Positions 1-12,410 of a stretch of 64,000 nt of DNA are shown piece by piece (the stretch's first letter is position 1; every line of letters starts with the position of its first letter). The notes beneath the pieces were generated by a model. That model searched no databases. It saw only the letters and a program-made list of their open reading frames with translations, and had not been told where the DNA came from. The position numbers were made by a program, and so were the translations under genes. The stretch is from Puffinus mauretanicus (Eukaryota > Chordata > Aves > Procellariiformes > Procellariidae), in the NCBI GenBank assembly GCA_023333565.1, contig JAJKFH010003821.1:310001-374000 (forward strand), read 5' to 3'.

Positions 1-20
1 GGTGAGGCAGCACAGCACAG

Positions 21-92
21 CATCATGCTCTCCGGGAGCAGGCGGCTCAGCAGCCCGGCGTGGTGCAGGGCAACAGTTCCTCCTCCGGCTAG
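21..92 (+). CDS. Possible last coding exon (partial, runs in from left edge)
   Basis: The first ~90 bases are much richer in G+C and CpG than the DNA that follows. Read in the frame starting CAT at 21, they give 23 codons ending in a TAG at 90-92. The peptide starts HHALREQAAQQPG and ends in a serine run then glycine. An in-frame TGA at 3-5 means any coding use must begin after a splice acceptor; AG dinucleotides at 9-10, 14-15 and 19-20 could serve. Composition drops sharply after the stop, as a coding-to-UTR change would. I do not recognise the protein. The pyrimidine tract and upstream exons lie outside the window, so this could be a chance GC-rich patch. A different open frame from 25 to 423 crosses into the AT-rich part and looks less coding-like. 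Confidence 0.22.
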   Translation, partial: HHALREQAAQQPGVVQGNSSSSG

Positions 93-3000
93 TCTTCGTA
101 TCAGGTGGCAGCAGTTTATTTGGAAAGTTCAAGCTCAGATGATGATATGTGCTGATGCGTTGCTAGGCTTCCTATTACCTCCTACTAAATCAACGGAGGG
201 AATTATACTAAACCCAAACCCTCACAGCGAAAGAACTCTTAAGCGTAAGTTGCCAAATGAAAAACTTGGAAATCAGCAAATGCCAAATGTACGTTTTCAC
301 GCTGCTTTTACATTTTCTGTATCTACACTACAGTCTTTATTGCTCTGTAACATCCCGTGTTTCCAAAGACGCCTACTTTATTCAACGCACATAGCAGATG
401 CTACTCAGGGAATTCATATGTAATTGTGCAGTGAATGCAGCTATGAGGAGGTTTGCTGAGAGCAAGGTAAAGGACTTTGGGAAGTAAAGAAAGGTATGGA
501 TGTTAGAGCAGGTGAGCCTGATATTAAAATGATCTGTATTTTCTCCATGTCTTTGCCATTTGCAGACTTTCTGAAATCATAAAACAAATCACACCAAAAT
601 ATGAACAGCCAGAAAAAGCTCTGGGTTCCTCTATAGTTGGACTCAGCTCCGGATCACTGGGAGTGACTGGGAACAGAGCTGATCTTTTCCTATTGCAGCT
701 CACATCTACGAAATGGCTGCTCAGGGCCTCTGACAGCAGGCCGGTGCAGACTAGATGCAGAAGCACAGAGATGTGAACTGAAAGGCTCTGCCATTATTCC
801 ATAGGGGCAATGGCTATTCTGAGGGATGGGTACACTCTGTGGGGCACCTTACAACCTGGTTCTTTTACTGCACTTGTATACACTGAGAGGCTTTTGGAGA
901 ACATCATGGTTCATTTCAAGCCTGCACAATTGTTTACACTGGGTACTGGGTGGTACTAAGTGGAAAAGATTGTATGCACCTGGACCTCATCCCACTGTGG
1001 AGCTCCACCTTGGCTAGGGCAGACACCAAAAGCCATGAGCTGGGAGCATTCCCAAGCCACAGGAGGTAGTCATCATCTGAGTGTGTGAAGATAAAAGCCT
1101 TTAATCTTTGTTTCCTCATTTATAAATGTGGATTTTTATTAGCACAAGTTATGGTCATGAAAGTAGGCCATCCATGAGTGGATTCTCAAAGGACATGTGG
1201 AACAGACAGGGCTTTGAAACAGGCAAGTCATCCCTGTGTGGGAGAAGTGCAGAGTACACCAGGACAATGAATTGTGGTTGCAGGTAGCACATCAGTCTGC
1301 ATTACCTTTCCACATTGGCCTTGAGGTTACATAGGAAGAGGGAACATAAGTGGAAAGCATTGGGAAACAAAAGGAAAACAGAGCAGGTGAAGGAAATGGA
1401 GCACAGATGAAGAGCGGAATAGGAAGAAGATGTAAAAGTGACAGAGAATACATCCTCTTTCCCCTCTCTTTCCCTTCCATTAACCAAAAAAAGTCCTGTG
1501 CCATTTTCATACATAGATGTCTGATTACCTTCCCATTCATAACATTGACTTTGTTCCTACTTTCCCCAACATGAAAAAGCAAAAGCCACAGCACTGCTGG
1601 AATACTATAGGGAAATTTCAAACTGGGGCCAAAGCAACATCAAAGACCCATTTAATGGATTCTTGTAGTATCAGAATAAAACCATACTCTTGCTGGTGAG
1701 TGCTTAGGCTGAGTGATCCCACTGGATTATCTGTGTAAATGAGTGTTTGTCATTGCCCTCAAAATTTCACAGCTCAGTCCATGTTCAGAACCCGTAAAAT
1801 GTACACAGTACCCTACAAATAGGAGAGCAGACAAACAAAAACCCAAACAAAACAAACCTATATATCTAGTGTAAATTTATGTAACTCCATACAGAGTACA
1901 TTTCTTAACTGTATTAATTTACACTAGTTGCAGATCAGCCCGAGATCTTTCTACCTGAAGCTTACAGATGAAAAACCTTATTCTGCATTTCTTGCATTCC
2001 TGAAATTCACATTAAATTAAGAATTTATGAAAGGAAGGCTTAAAGCCTAAATTAAACCATTAATTCTCTCTTGTGCTAACAGATCATAGCAGATTAGGGG
2101 GGAAGGAAGCAAGACAAGGAACAGAAGGAGATTATTTTTGTGAAACGTAAATTATCTTTGACTGTACACTCCTTGGGAGGTGGGGACAGGCCATCACTGA
2201 TTGTTTCTTAAAGTCGTCGTGTGTGGAAGTCCTGGAACAGAGACTAATGGTAGAACTTCTGCAGTTTTTTCCTCTTGTTATTAAATCATCAATGATATGT
2301 AACCTGAACAGCAGCTCTGAGAAAGAATTACGTGCCCAAAAACTTCTGTATTTTTTCTATCCGCATTAGTTGTAATAAAGGATATTATTATCTCCCCACA
2401 AACATTCCTCAGTAAGAAGCAAACTGCATGTGTGTATACATGTTCTTAATTATCTCAGTTGTCTTGCTGAAGCCGTATGATTGTCTTACAAGACAAATTT
2501 GCAAAGCAGCTCAGCAATGGATATGAAGAACAAAGGGAGGGAAAGGAGAGTGAAAAAGGAGGGATGGGAGACTGTGGATGCATTTTTGTTTTGCTAGCAA
2601 AAATCTTGGCAATGCACCTGAAAACCTAGAAAAGATTGCTGAAGAAGGAGTGGGGGTGGGGGAACTGACAGTCATACTTGGGATAAGGAGGAACTGCTGC
2701 AGTTGGTCTGACCTTTGGGCTGCGGAAACGGTTTGCTGGTCACTGGGAGAAAGGGAACAACTCCCTTTCACGTCTCCATGAGCAAGGCTTCCAGCCTGGT
2801 GGTGTCAGAAATAGGGGGCTTGGTGAAAGGCAGGGGTGGTGGCAGATACCACTTTTTGGGAGGGCTGAGGAAAGCAAACTGTCACCACGAGCTACAGAGC
2901 AGTGTCAGGAGAAGAGGAGAGATGGCAGGGGAGATGGTAAAGAGAGCAATCTGCCTGGCTGCAAGGCGAAACCAGTGTTGTGACCAAGGCGAGAGCTTGC

Positions 3001-6000
3001 AGGGCCGTGGGGGCAGGCCATCATAATGCCAGTGTGGAAGGAAAGGCCACATACCACCTATATCTACAGTCAGTGCAGTTGCGACCCTGCAGTTGTGACA
3101 CTGTCCAGACAGACACTAGTAACAAACCCACTACTTCTCCAACACCATTCTTCAGCCCGTACATACACTTACCACTTATTTTAAACTACAGCAGAGATGT
3201 TTATACCTAAGCTAGTCAGATGGCACGTGTTTGTAGTCAAAAGAGAGAAAGAGGTACTATTAGCGCACAACTCGTGAGCTATTTTAGACACCTGTAGTGT
3301 GGTGAGTCATACCTTGAAAGTGCCCATTCTTCCTTGTTGCCTCTAAAGGAAATTCAATTTGGTGAAATGTTTCTATGTTTGGTGAGGTGAACCTAACCTT
3401 TTCAGCCCACCTTCTTAGTCATTCGGAGTCAAATATGTCAGATATGTTCCCTTTTTTAAGTGAAGGAGTAGCCCTGTATTAATCTATTTCAGTCACAGAT
3501 TGCATCTCCTCAACTTAATCATATGAGACAGCCCAGTCATTTTGATTATGCTGTTTACCTGACTGAAATGGCTAAGACTTTTTTGCATATAACCAAGAGC
3601 TCTGCAGCTGGAGCTACAGCAGACGTTACACAGGTGCCTGTATCCGTTACGAAAGGAAAACTTTCAATCATTTAAGCGCTGTGGTTAAAATCGTGGCTGA
3701 AAAAGTATTGCTTAATCATTCTGCATAGGTGTGCCACTCATCTACTCAGAGCTCAATTAAAGTGCACAATGGAAGACTATTAATGAGCAATTCCTTAAAT
3801 TCTGAATAGAACACTTATGGCTTGATAAATAGTCACATTTTATTGGGCACTCTTTTTAAATGCACTGTTTGAATATAGATAAAAAAGCAGAGTCAGTTGA
3901 CTTGCAGATGTTGCTTTCATTAATGGATTAATGTGATGTGTAATAGATTATACTGATTGCCATGAAATCAAACTTCAGTAGATTAGCTGGCATATTTAAC
4001 AAACTTAGTCATTTTCTATGTAATGATGACAAGATGAGTCATCAGTATGACACTTTATAGACAGAAGTAGCATTTTTGTGCACTAGGAGACAGTTGGCTC
4101 CTTTATCACCCCTACAGCTTGACTTTACTTTGAGGGCTGCTGGTTGATGTTATATGTTGGTTAGTGTAACAAGGGTGACCAGAGGATACAAGACGAGGGG
4201 AACGTGGTCTTAGAAGCCTTCTCTTTGTGAGATTCCCTCCACGCTACCCTCAGAGACAGTCACCTCTGTCTAGCTCTGGGTATAACCACTTCTACCTCCC
4301 CAGAGAAAAGTAGCTCAAGGCCAAATTCAACACAAGTCTGTTTAAATCTTTATTACTGGCATCAGTAAAATGTAACAGCAGGAGGCCCAATAATTTTTTC
4401 TCTTAAGAAGTTGGTGCTGAGATACAAACATGAAAGGTAACTTTGAAAAAACTGGAAGAGATAACGTGTTTTTTAAAGGCTGTTTGTACTATTTTTCTGC
4501 AGTTTATTTTTCTTAAATGGTCCAGTGCTCTTTTTCCCCCACCTTCCCTTAAAATGTTTATATGTAAGCTAAGAAATACTATACGATTTTTCAACATAAT
4601 CTTTCATTGTGTACTGACTACAGGGACAAGGTAAAAAAGTATATATTCTATAGGGTTGTTCAAACAGTAGGTGTCCTTGAAGAAAGCATTTCTGTCTTAA
4701 TGGAAATATACTGATGAGATAAAGCTGCATTATAAATAAATATTCATGTATGATGAGACCTTGGAGATAGTTCCAGTATGTTCCTAGATATAGTCTAATA
4801 CATTATTTTAAAGGACAAAATCTCCTAAGGTTCGTGGTAGGCATCCTCTGTTATCATCCTGAACATTCATCTCATCACTGCAGCTGTGCAAAGATTCTTA
4901 CTTACTGCACAGCATTAATAAGAGCAAAAGTACCTGTATTGTGAAAAACACAAACTAGCTTCATTTTACACTGTAAAAGATCACCAATGAGGTCCCTTTT
5001 ATAAGAGATCTGAGATATAGCTATTTAGACAAAAGATACATTTTAAAGCAAGAGACTTTAAAACCTTTTCTTGTAACAGTTTATGCAATATCTTCAAAAG
5101 GAAAAACTGTATTTTAAGAGAAACAAGTTTCACAGGTGAACTTGCAAAAGACAGGAGACTGTAAAACTATGGCAATTTTGTACAGCCATAGATCTCTATG
5201 AGTTAATTTCATTTTAATCTTGGACTATTTACACTAGGTGCCTGCACATGTATTTATCCAGCCACGTTACGAATGCACTTGGGGATTTACAAATGGGTTC
5301 ATTATTAGGCCCAACCCAGCTTCCACAGGTATATGCAGGGATGGAGATGCAGCATGGATGAAGAGGCTTTTTCCAGGTGACACAAAACACACCTCCCAAC
5401 GTCTGTACGTGGGCTTGGGGTTATACACCTCCTTCCTAAATGTTTCCCACCTTCCCTCAAAGCAAATTTACGTCTCCTATTTGTCATCCACTTCACTAAG
5501 AGAAGGTTCACACAAACACTGAGTACTTCTGAAAATCCTGCCCCAGAGGAAAAGGTTGTATTGTGATATCTCAATGTGAGGATCAGTGGGGACCGCAAAT
5601 TCATCTGGCTAGGTTTATAACTCTATGTTTTTAGTGTCTTTGTAGATCCATTTTAAAAAACAGAATCTTCCAGTTTATTTCATTTGTTCAGAAAAATCTA
5701 AATGTGACAATGTCATCTCTGAGACTTTCCTTATTCTATGGAGACAGCATTCTCCATTTCATCCTTTTAATACCCTCATCAATATGCTTTATGTTCATCA
5801 CAGTATCCCAGCGGGCAGGAAACATGTAGCGAATGGCTCGGTAAGCCTCATGTCCTTCACCCCATGCTTGTTGAGACATTAAATCTTCTCCATATCCCCA
5901 GTGCATCAACCATTATTTTGGAGGCAGATTTTAAAGCTTTTATTCACAGAGGCTTAAATCCTGATCAAAAATTGTGTGAAATCATCAAGGCCTGTGCTGG

Positions 6001-9000
6001 CTGTTTAGCCCCTTCAGAAGATGCGCTTGTCAGCACAGTCTGACTCATCAGTCTATTCTCACACTGATTGTTTATTAGAATGAAATAAATGAAGGGGCCA
6101 TGCAATAAAATGGGCCTGGCAAGTCAAGAGTTTATAGCCAGCATGCGTTCTGCATGTAACACTCACTCATGGAAATTGGACAAGTATTCCCTCCTTCCTT
6201 TTTTCCAGGCAAAATGGAATTTCTCTGTTCTAATTCTGCCTCTCTTTCTAGTCTCCAGACTGGCATCTGGTGGCATAGATTACCAGAGGGACCTCGAGGC
6301 AGGAGGTCAGCCAGGGGCACTACTGGAGACTTCAGCAACGCAAAGCAACTGCGAAATTCCCTTTGCTGGCAAACCCTCAGCTGGCGAGACCTTCGCAAAG
6401 AACGAGCTGTGCACTGAGGGGTGGTGTTGAAAGGATGGACAGGAGATGTGCTGATTACTCTCTCAGCAGCATCCACTTAGCACATCTTTTATGATGATCT
6501 TGGAAGGGTTTGCATGTGCTTCACTAAGTCACCCTATCTTATACAATCTAAAAGAAGAAGCCAAGAACTGAATGAGCCTTTACCTACCCTTTCATCTCCA
6601 CAAGCAGCCTCCAAGGAGTAGAATTTGGAGGCACGCCCTGGATGAGGCCAGACTCATTGCACAAAAATTGTGTTTATCCTCTAGCTCGGTCAATAATTCT
6701 TTTCCAGTTGGGTGAAATCCACAGGGTGTTACAACATTAAAAAAGAAGTAAATTCACCTAATAGAAATAATTATTTTCTTATGTTACACATATTAATAAT
6801 AAATACATCAGCAGCACTGCTATGGAACAGACTTTTGTTGTCAGAAGGGGTTAACACACTGAGCTTTAGCAGAAGGGCCTGCAGTGCACAGGTGAAGTTA
6901 ACATCCCGTTGTTGAGAGAGGAATCCAAGAGCAGGAGGGGCAAAGGAGAACACAATCCCACAGTCCAGACTTGGGAGAACTACAGTTACACCACATAAGA
7001 AAAGACTGTGAGATCTGACTGAACTTCGCTATTATCCAATTTCTAACATATGCCAAGTTCTTTTCCTAAAACGGAAAAATAATCCCCAATAGCCATGATT
7101 TTTAAAATATTAAAACAAATAGATTCATTACAGCCAAGATTTCTTTCTTAAATTTCTCGTGCAAAGGCTTGTGGATCACAAATAATAAACATACCTCATG
7201 CCTCCATACCTCTTAATCCCTGGGAAGAAACAGGTAAGCCATTAGAGAATGGACCATTAAAAATGAAAACACAAAGTAAAGTCATGGTTTCTTGAGAAAA
7301 GTGGGTACTTTTCAATGAAAATGTGGTTTTGAAAGGGCAATTTATCAATCAAAAACTACCTATGTGTTCTTATGCAGAAGAAAGACTGTCAACACATTAT
7401 AAAACCTGGATTAGGTTCTTGTGATACAATAAAGTACACAGAAGAGATGCAGTTCCTTCCTAATTGATTTTCTGATTCTTAGGTAATGTTCTCTGCTTCT
7501 GACAGGCTACTATTCCTATTTTTGGCTCATTAAATTTACCAGAGAATAGGTACCATTTTGTATGAGATTCTCCGTATCATTCTTCTGTTGATAAAAGCTT
7601 TTTATGACTTACACAGGTTTTTGTTTGCTTGAAGAGAGAGGATATAACAGTATATAGTGTAACACATATGATCCAAATTTGATTGTAAAGGAATTTCTTT
7701 CTATTTGGATACCTGCTGCCAAACCCTACAGATCTCTGCATGCACTCTTCCACTGCTAGCAGCCATTACAACAAAGGAGTGACACAGTATCAGGACACAT
7801 TGTCATACTGTATGAGGACATTGCATATCAGTGCATGTTATGACAACTGTTTTGGGGTAGAAATATATTCTAGGAAAATATTAAGCAGACATATTACTCT
7901 GTGGCTCTTGGCTGATGTGAAATCAGACCTGGGTTATGGATCTTTCTATTACACCAGCTGTTTATGTCAAGCTTGGGGCGGTCACAGCAATTAGCATGAG
8001 TAATACGGATCATCCTCGCAACTCACTTACCACTGACTCTGGCAACTGCTCACACAAACGACCTGAAAGACAAAGTCTGCCTCAGATGGCTTACAAACCA
8101 AAAGCCTGATCTTCCAGCTGAACCCACATGAATCATAAGCTCACAAGAAATTCTTTCAACACAATTTTAGGAAAAGCAATTTTGCTAATGATACATGAGA
8201 AACAAGACAATGATGGATAGAGAAACAGGAGTGTAAGAGGATCTAATCATGGGATGGCCTAGTCTCAAAGGGAAAATATCAAGTGAAAAAAAACCTGGAA
8301 GCATAGGCTGGCCACCTGTCTAACTATTCTCCCGTGGCAGTTTACTCTGGAGCCATCACAGTAAATTTGGGTTTTATTGTTGGCAGGACAGAATCCTTTT
8401 GCAGGAAAAATTGAAAAGACAGAGGAAAAAGTAAGTAATGTAAGTGATCAAAGGCTAAGGAAGTAATGGAGCCCCTTAATGAATCAGAAAGGTTTTTATT
8501 TCTTTGTTTAAGAAAAAGTTCAATTCACCCATATTCTGTATACCAAGGAATATTCCCGCCTGACATGCTCAGAGCTGCAGAGCTCCTGTGCATTGCTACA
8601 AATGAGAAGATAAACAGATCATCTTCTCAAAGGCACACTGAACAGCTGTGTATTGAGAATATCCATTAAATAGATATCTACAACAGAATTATTTTTGTTC
8701 ATTATAAATTCATAATAGGCAAAGTCTGTACTTTTCATGCTGACTCTAGTTTTATGCTGTCAGAGCTTTTTAACTATGCTGCATTGCCTCAGCACTTCAT
8801 TTTACTGCAGACTGGTTGTATTTCTCAGCTGGTTCTGTAACTCCTCAAAAAATCATCCCATGGTAACATAACAAATAGGCTATATGCCTTTTTTTTCCAA
8901 AGTAAGTAAAAGAAAAAATCTTTTGAAAGCAGCTAGCTTTTGAAAGATTTTGTGTGTGTGTGTTCCCCACCGGTCCCCTCTATGTTTCCATGGAGGAAAA

Positions 9001-9616
9001 ATAAGCAAAAATTTCCTCTTCTAAGCAAAGACTGATCAACCAAAGGGGTTTGCCCTGAGCTGAAAGTAGACAACTGATCACATCATGAACATGGTTTTAA
9101 TAGGCAAAGTCTTGCATCTGCGAAGACTTCCACGTTTCACGTTAAAGAGATCCAATAAGATTATTTTAATACTGGTTTATTTTGAGTTTTAGAGCCCTTG
9201 TTGATAGTCTACATTTTCTGTGGAGGACCTTCAGGGACATTCCTGTTCACATGCTAGGAAGAACATTTGGGTCTTGCAATGTCCTCTAGGGTGATTGAAC
9301 AAAGATGTTTAGAGTATCCTATGCTTGGAAGACTTTGTAAAAGCCATTATATAGCCCAAATAGCAGTACAGCATACCCCCTCTTTTTCCACCCCAGTGCA
9401 CATGTACACTCATGTCTGGCACATCTCTTCCAGAAGTCTTTGTTTATCCAGTGTGCCTCATGATGCATGCATCCCAGTGACCTTGTCTGCTGCCTTGGCT
9501 TATCCCTGTGCCCTGTGGTGCTCCTCACGTGTGTGTGTCTCAGCCCTCAGTCAGCATTTAGAAACAAATCCTATTGGCAAAAAGACAGACTTACTGACAG
9601 GGGGGCCCCAAATACC
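93..9616. other. Non-coding AT-rich stretch, no supported gene
   Basis: About 9.5 kb with no recognisable gene and no clear transposon. Open frames are short, conflict between strands and resemble no family I know. The region contains a (TG)6 run at 8950-8962. Two AT-rich blocks, 3770-4080 and 5930-6110, are dense in homeodomain-type TAAT/ATTA words and look like vertebrate conserved non-coding DNA, but conservation cannot be tested here. If the exon call at 21-92 is right, the first part would be its 3' UTR. Confidence 0.6.
3770..4080. promoter_or_regulatory. Candidate conserved non-coding element, homeodomain-type motifs
   Basis: This ~300-base block is AT-rich and complex rather than repetitive. 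It contains clustered ATTA/TAAT cores, for example three within 3918-3950, plus TGAGTCAT near 4035, an AP-1-type word. Such composition is typical of developmental enhancers in vertebrate gene deserts. No alignment is available, so this is a suspicion from word content only. Confidence 0.2.
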
Positions 9617-10320
9617 TGTCCCGGTTTCGGCTAATGATAGGAATAATGATAATAATAATAGGAATAATGATAGGAACTTCTTTGTTACTCCCCCATGGAA
9701 CTGGGCCTGGCTGTCCCGTTAGAGCTCTACTTTCAAGGTAGGTTCAGGACTTCACCTGACTTCTACAGAGGACAAAAAGCCAAGACCTCAGTTGGGCTTT
9801 GCATATGGCCTATGGTGCAAGAAAACCAAAGATGTCTTTGTCCTGGGCAACAGTCACTATTTCTGGCCCTTGCTGGGAGGCAAATATGTATCTATGGTGT
9901 CATCGCGTCTCCTGTTGTTCCCCAGGGAAGGACATTAACTCCTGAATTACCACCACCTGTATGGGGTGAGGGATCCTAATTCCCCTTTCCCACATTTTCT
10001 TCTCTACCTTATAAGGCCTGCACTTAAAGGGTGCTTTTTGAGTCCAAACCCCAGAGGATTCTTCAGAGGGGGACTGAGGGCATTCTCATGGTCTGGGGCC
10101 AGTCAGGTGGACCAAGCCTGTGAGGGTGGGTCCAAGTTTGCCAGCCCTGCCTGGGCTGCCTAGTAGGTACAGGCAAGTCTGGTGGGAACAGTGGGAAATG
10201 CTGGTAGACTAGGGTCTGGCTTTGACCCAAGTAGTTATTTTTATTCTGTAAACCCACACACTCTTTTTGATGCAAAGCAAGTTGCATAATGACAAGAGGT
10301 TGGCAATGCCTCCTACACAA
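9617..10320 (+). mobile_element. Possible degenerate LTR (5' start only)
   Basis: The bases from 9617 start TGTCCCGGTTTCGGC, which resembles the 5' terminus of a common class of avian retroviral LTR, as I recall it. The start is followed by an ATAATGAT-rich stretch and then a more GC-rich kilobase than the surroundings. A TTATAAGG word near 10010 could be a promoter remnant. I could not find a matching 3' end or a target-site duplication of the flank AATACC, so the right boundary is a guess. It may be a truncated LTR or chance similarity. Confidence 0.28.
9634..9677 (+). repeat. Imperfect ATAGGAATAATGAT / AAT repeat
   Basis: The unit ATAGGAATAATGAT occurs twice, separated by a short (AAT)n run, giving a 44-base low-complexity patch. 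It lies just inside the possible LTR start at 9617 and may be an expansion within that element. Confidence 0.7.
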
Positions 10321-11689
10321 ACCTGCATGGCGGTGGTCACAGGGTGTAGGTTACACGGATGAGTCAGGGTGGAATGAAAGCATGTGCAGCTGCTCCAGGC
10401 ATGTATAAAGATTCCGTGTCACAGGTACACCCTGGGGCATCCTGGTGCCCAGCAGCAGCAGGGTGGTAAGCAGTGCAATTACAGCAGGATGTTCAGCACT
10501 GAGGAAGCTTCACAGAGTCAATCCTTGGGAGAACTGTAGGCTGGTGTGGACATAGACCCTTGGAGGCTGCTCAGCACACTCTGCCATAAGAAGAGTGCAA
10601 TTATGTTTGCAGCACCAGAGGCAGTGGCACGGTGTATATGGCATAGGCCCTAGGGAAAGGAATGGGGCACCTCCCTTTGTTAAGCCAGCTGCCAGTGTTC
10701 ATCCCCTCCTGGGCACACAGCACATAGGCCCTTGCAGATCTGTCCAGTTACAGTGCCCAGATCCCTGGTCCCAGCCCAGCTGCAGTTAGATGTAGAGCTA
10801 TAGGATGAGTTAAGAGGGTTAGAGCCATAAGATCAAACCACTATTCAGTGTGAACAGTTTCATAGCTCAGCCACTGAGCTTCTCCTATTGATTTATTTTT
10901 CTTGCATGGACATCACATGCATGAGTATAAAGTTTTCTAGAGAAATATTCGGTTTGGAAATCACTGCAGGAAGGTCTTGGCTGGCACACACCTTTGCTAA
11001 CGATTTTTCTTTAGAGCCCCATTGCAGCAAGCAAAAGGCTAATTAAAGGTAGTTAGGGGCCAAAAACTACTGTTTCAGAAAGCAATGTATAATGACAGCT
11101 CAGACAGTTCGATGATTAAACTGCCTTTGGAAAGAGCCAGTCTGCCCTCAGGCCTCAATCTTTTAGGTTAAGCATATTTGTCAACACCCTATCAGCACTT
11201 TCTAGGTGGCATTTGGTGCCTCTTAGAATTGGGTATAAGGCCCATGTGTCTGATAATGATATATTGTATTTATCAAGAAAAATTACCCTTCCACTAAACT
11301 TGCAGTGATACTGTACTGTGCAACCTCTGTGACATAGATATTTCCCTGACTTCAGAATATTTAGCAATTCTATGTGTACATTACTGTGCTGGATAGTCTT
11401 GTCTGGTTACAGAAATTCACCTTCAAAGGCATTTCAGCTTACATATGTGCAGCAGAGTCTGGATTCACAGGAGTTAAAAATTGAATCCACTTAAAACTAA
11501 AAGAGGCAGAGAAAGGACTGTATTTCTGAATGTCTTGTGCTGTCTAGACCTTGAATGTAAGACACCAAAATACTTTGGGGAGTGCTTTATTTGCAACCTT
11601 CTGACCTAGCTTATGGCCAGGTAAACTTGCAACTGAGCTCAGAGACTTGACTGGAGAGTCTCATGTAAGATATGGGGAATGTAAGATAT
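10321..11689. other. Non-coding stretch before the CR1
   Basis: No supported gene. The left part (to about 10800) stays relatively GC-rich and could belong to the uncertain LTR at 9617. The right part is ordinary AT-rich unique DNA. A 16-base near-perfect tandem duplication (ATGTAAGATATGG core, copies starting at 11663 and 11679) lies immediately before the CR1 homology. Confidence 0.5.
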
Positions 11690-12321
11690 GGCTTGGGGAA
11701 GAGTGGCTGGAAAGCTGCCTGGAGGAAAAGGACCTAGGGGTGCTGGTTGACAGCCGGCTGAACATGAGCCGGCAGTGTGCCCAGGTGGCCAAGAAGGCCA
11801 ATGGCATCCTGGTCTGTATTAGGAATAGTGTGGCCAGCAGGAGCAGGGAGGTGATTGTGCCCCTGTACGCGGCACTAGTGAGGCCGCACCTCGAATACTG
11901 TGTTCAGTTTTGGGCCCCTCACTACAAGAAGGACATGGAGGTGCTGGAGCGTGTCCAGAGAAGGGCAATGAAGCTGGTGAAGGGCCTGGAGTACAAGTCT
12001 TATGAGGAGTGGCTGAGGGAACTGGGGTTGTTTAGTCTGGAGAAGAGGAGGCTGAGGGGAGACCTCATGGCGCTCTACAACTACCTGAAAGGAGGTTGTA
12101 GCGAGGTGGGGGTTGGTCTCTTCTCCCAAGTAACAAGCGATAGGACGAGAGGAAATGGCCTCAAGTTGCGCCAGGGGAGGTTTAGATTGGACATTGGGAG
12201 AAATTTCTTTACTGAAAGAGTGGTCAGGCCTTGGAACAGGCTGCCCAGGGAAGTGGTTGAGTCACCATCCCTGGAAGTATTTAAAAGACGTGTAGATGAG
12301 GCCCTTAGGGACATGGTGTAG
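11647..12321 (+). pseudogene. CR1 ORF2 C-terminal fragment (reverse transcriptase tail)
   Basis: A 224-codon open frame. Its first ~14 residues are unique flanking sequence; the rest is the C-terminal region of the CR1 ORF2 polyprotein, downstream of the catalytic reverse-transcriptase motifs. Recognisable family blocks are [84 protein letters not shown] and [20 protein letters not shown], ending in TAG at 12319-12321. The endonuclease domain and the reverse-transcriptase palm and fingers are missing because of 5' truncation. It cannot act as an enzyme and is a retrotransposon relic rather than a host gene. The listed ATG is just the first in frame and has no biological meaning. Confidence 0.93.
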
Positions 12322-12410
12322 TGGGCATGGTGTGTTGGGTTGACGGTTGGACTCGATGATCTTAAAGGTCTTTTCCAACCTTACTGATTCTATGATTCTA
12401 TGATTCTATA
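11690..12410 (+). mobile_element. CR1 LINE, 5'-truncated, plus strand
   Basis: This is the 3' end of a CR1 non-LTR retrotransposon. It carries the C-terminal part of ORF2, a short 3' UTR with the CR1-typical segment around GGACTCGATGATCTTAAAGG, and a terminal array of octamers, ATTCTATG at 12387 and 12395 followed by ATTCTATA at 12403. Severe 5' truncation is usual for CR1, whose copies prime from the 3' end. The reading frame is unbroken over ~630 bases, so this copy is younger or less damaged than the others in the window. No clear target-site duplication is visible, which is also normal for CR1. Confidence 0.95.

Noticed and set aside
25..423. 132-codon frame at the left edge
   Set aside because: It runs from a GC-rich patch into AT-rich DNA without a coding signature; a different frame ending at 92 fits the composition change better.
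9267..9722. 151-codon plus-strand frame
   Set aside because: Crosses the AAT repeat and the possible LTR start, and has no family resemblance.
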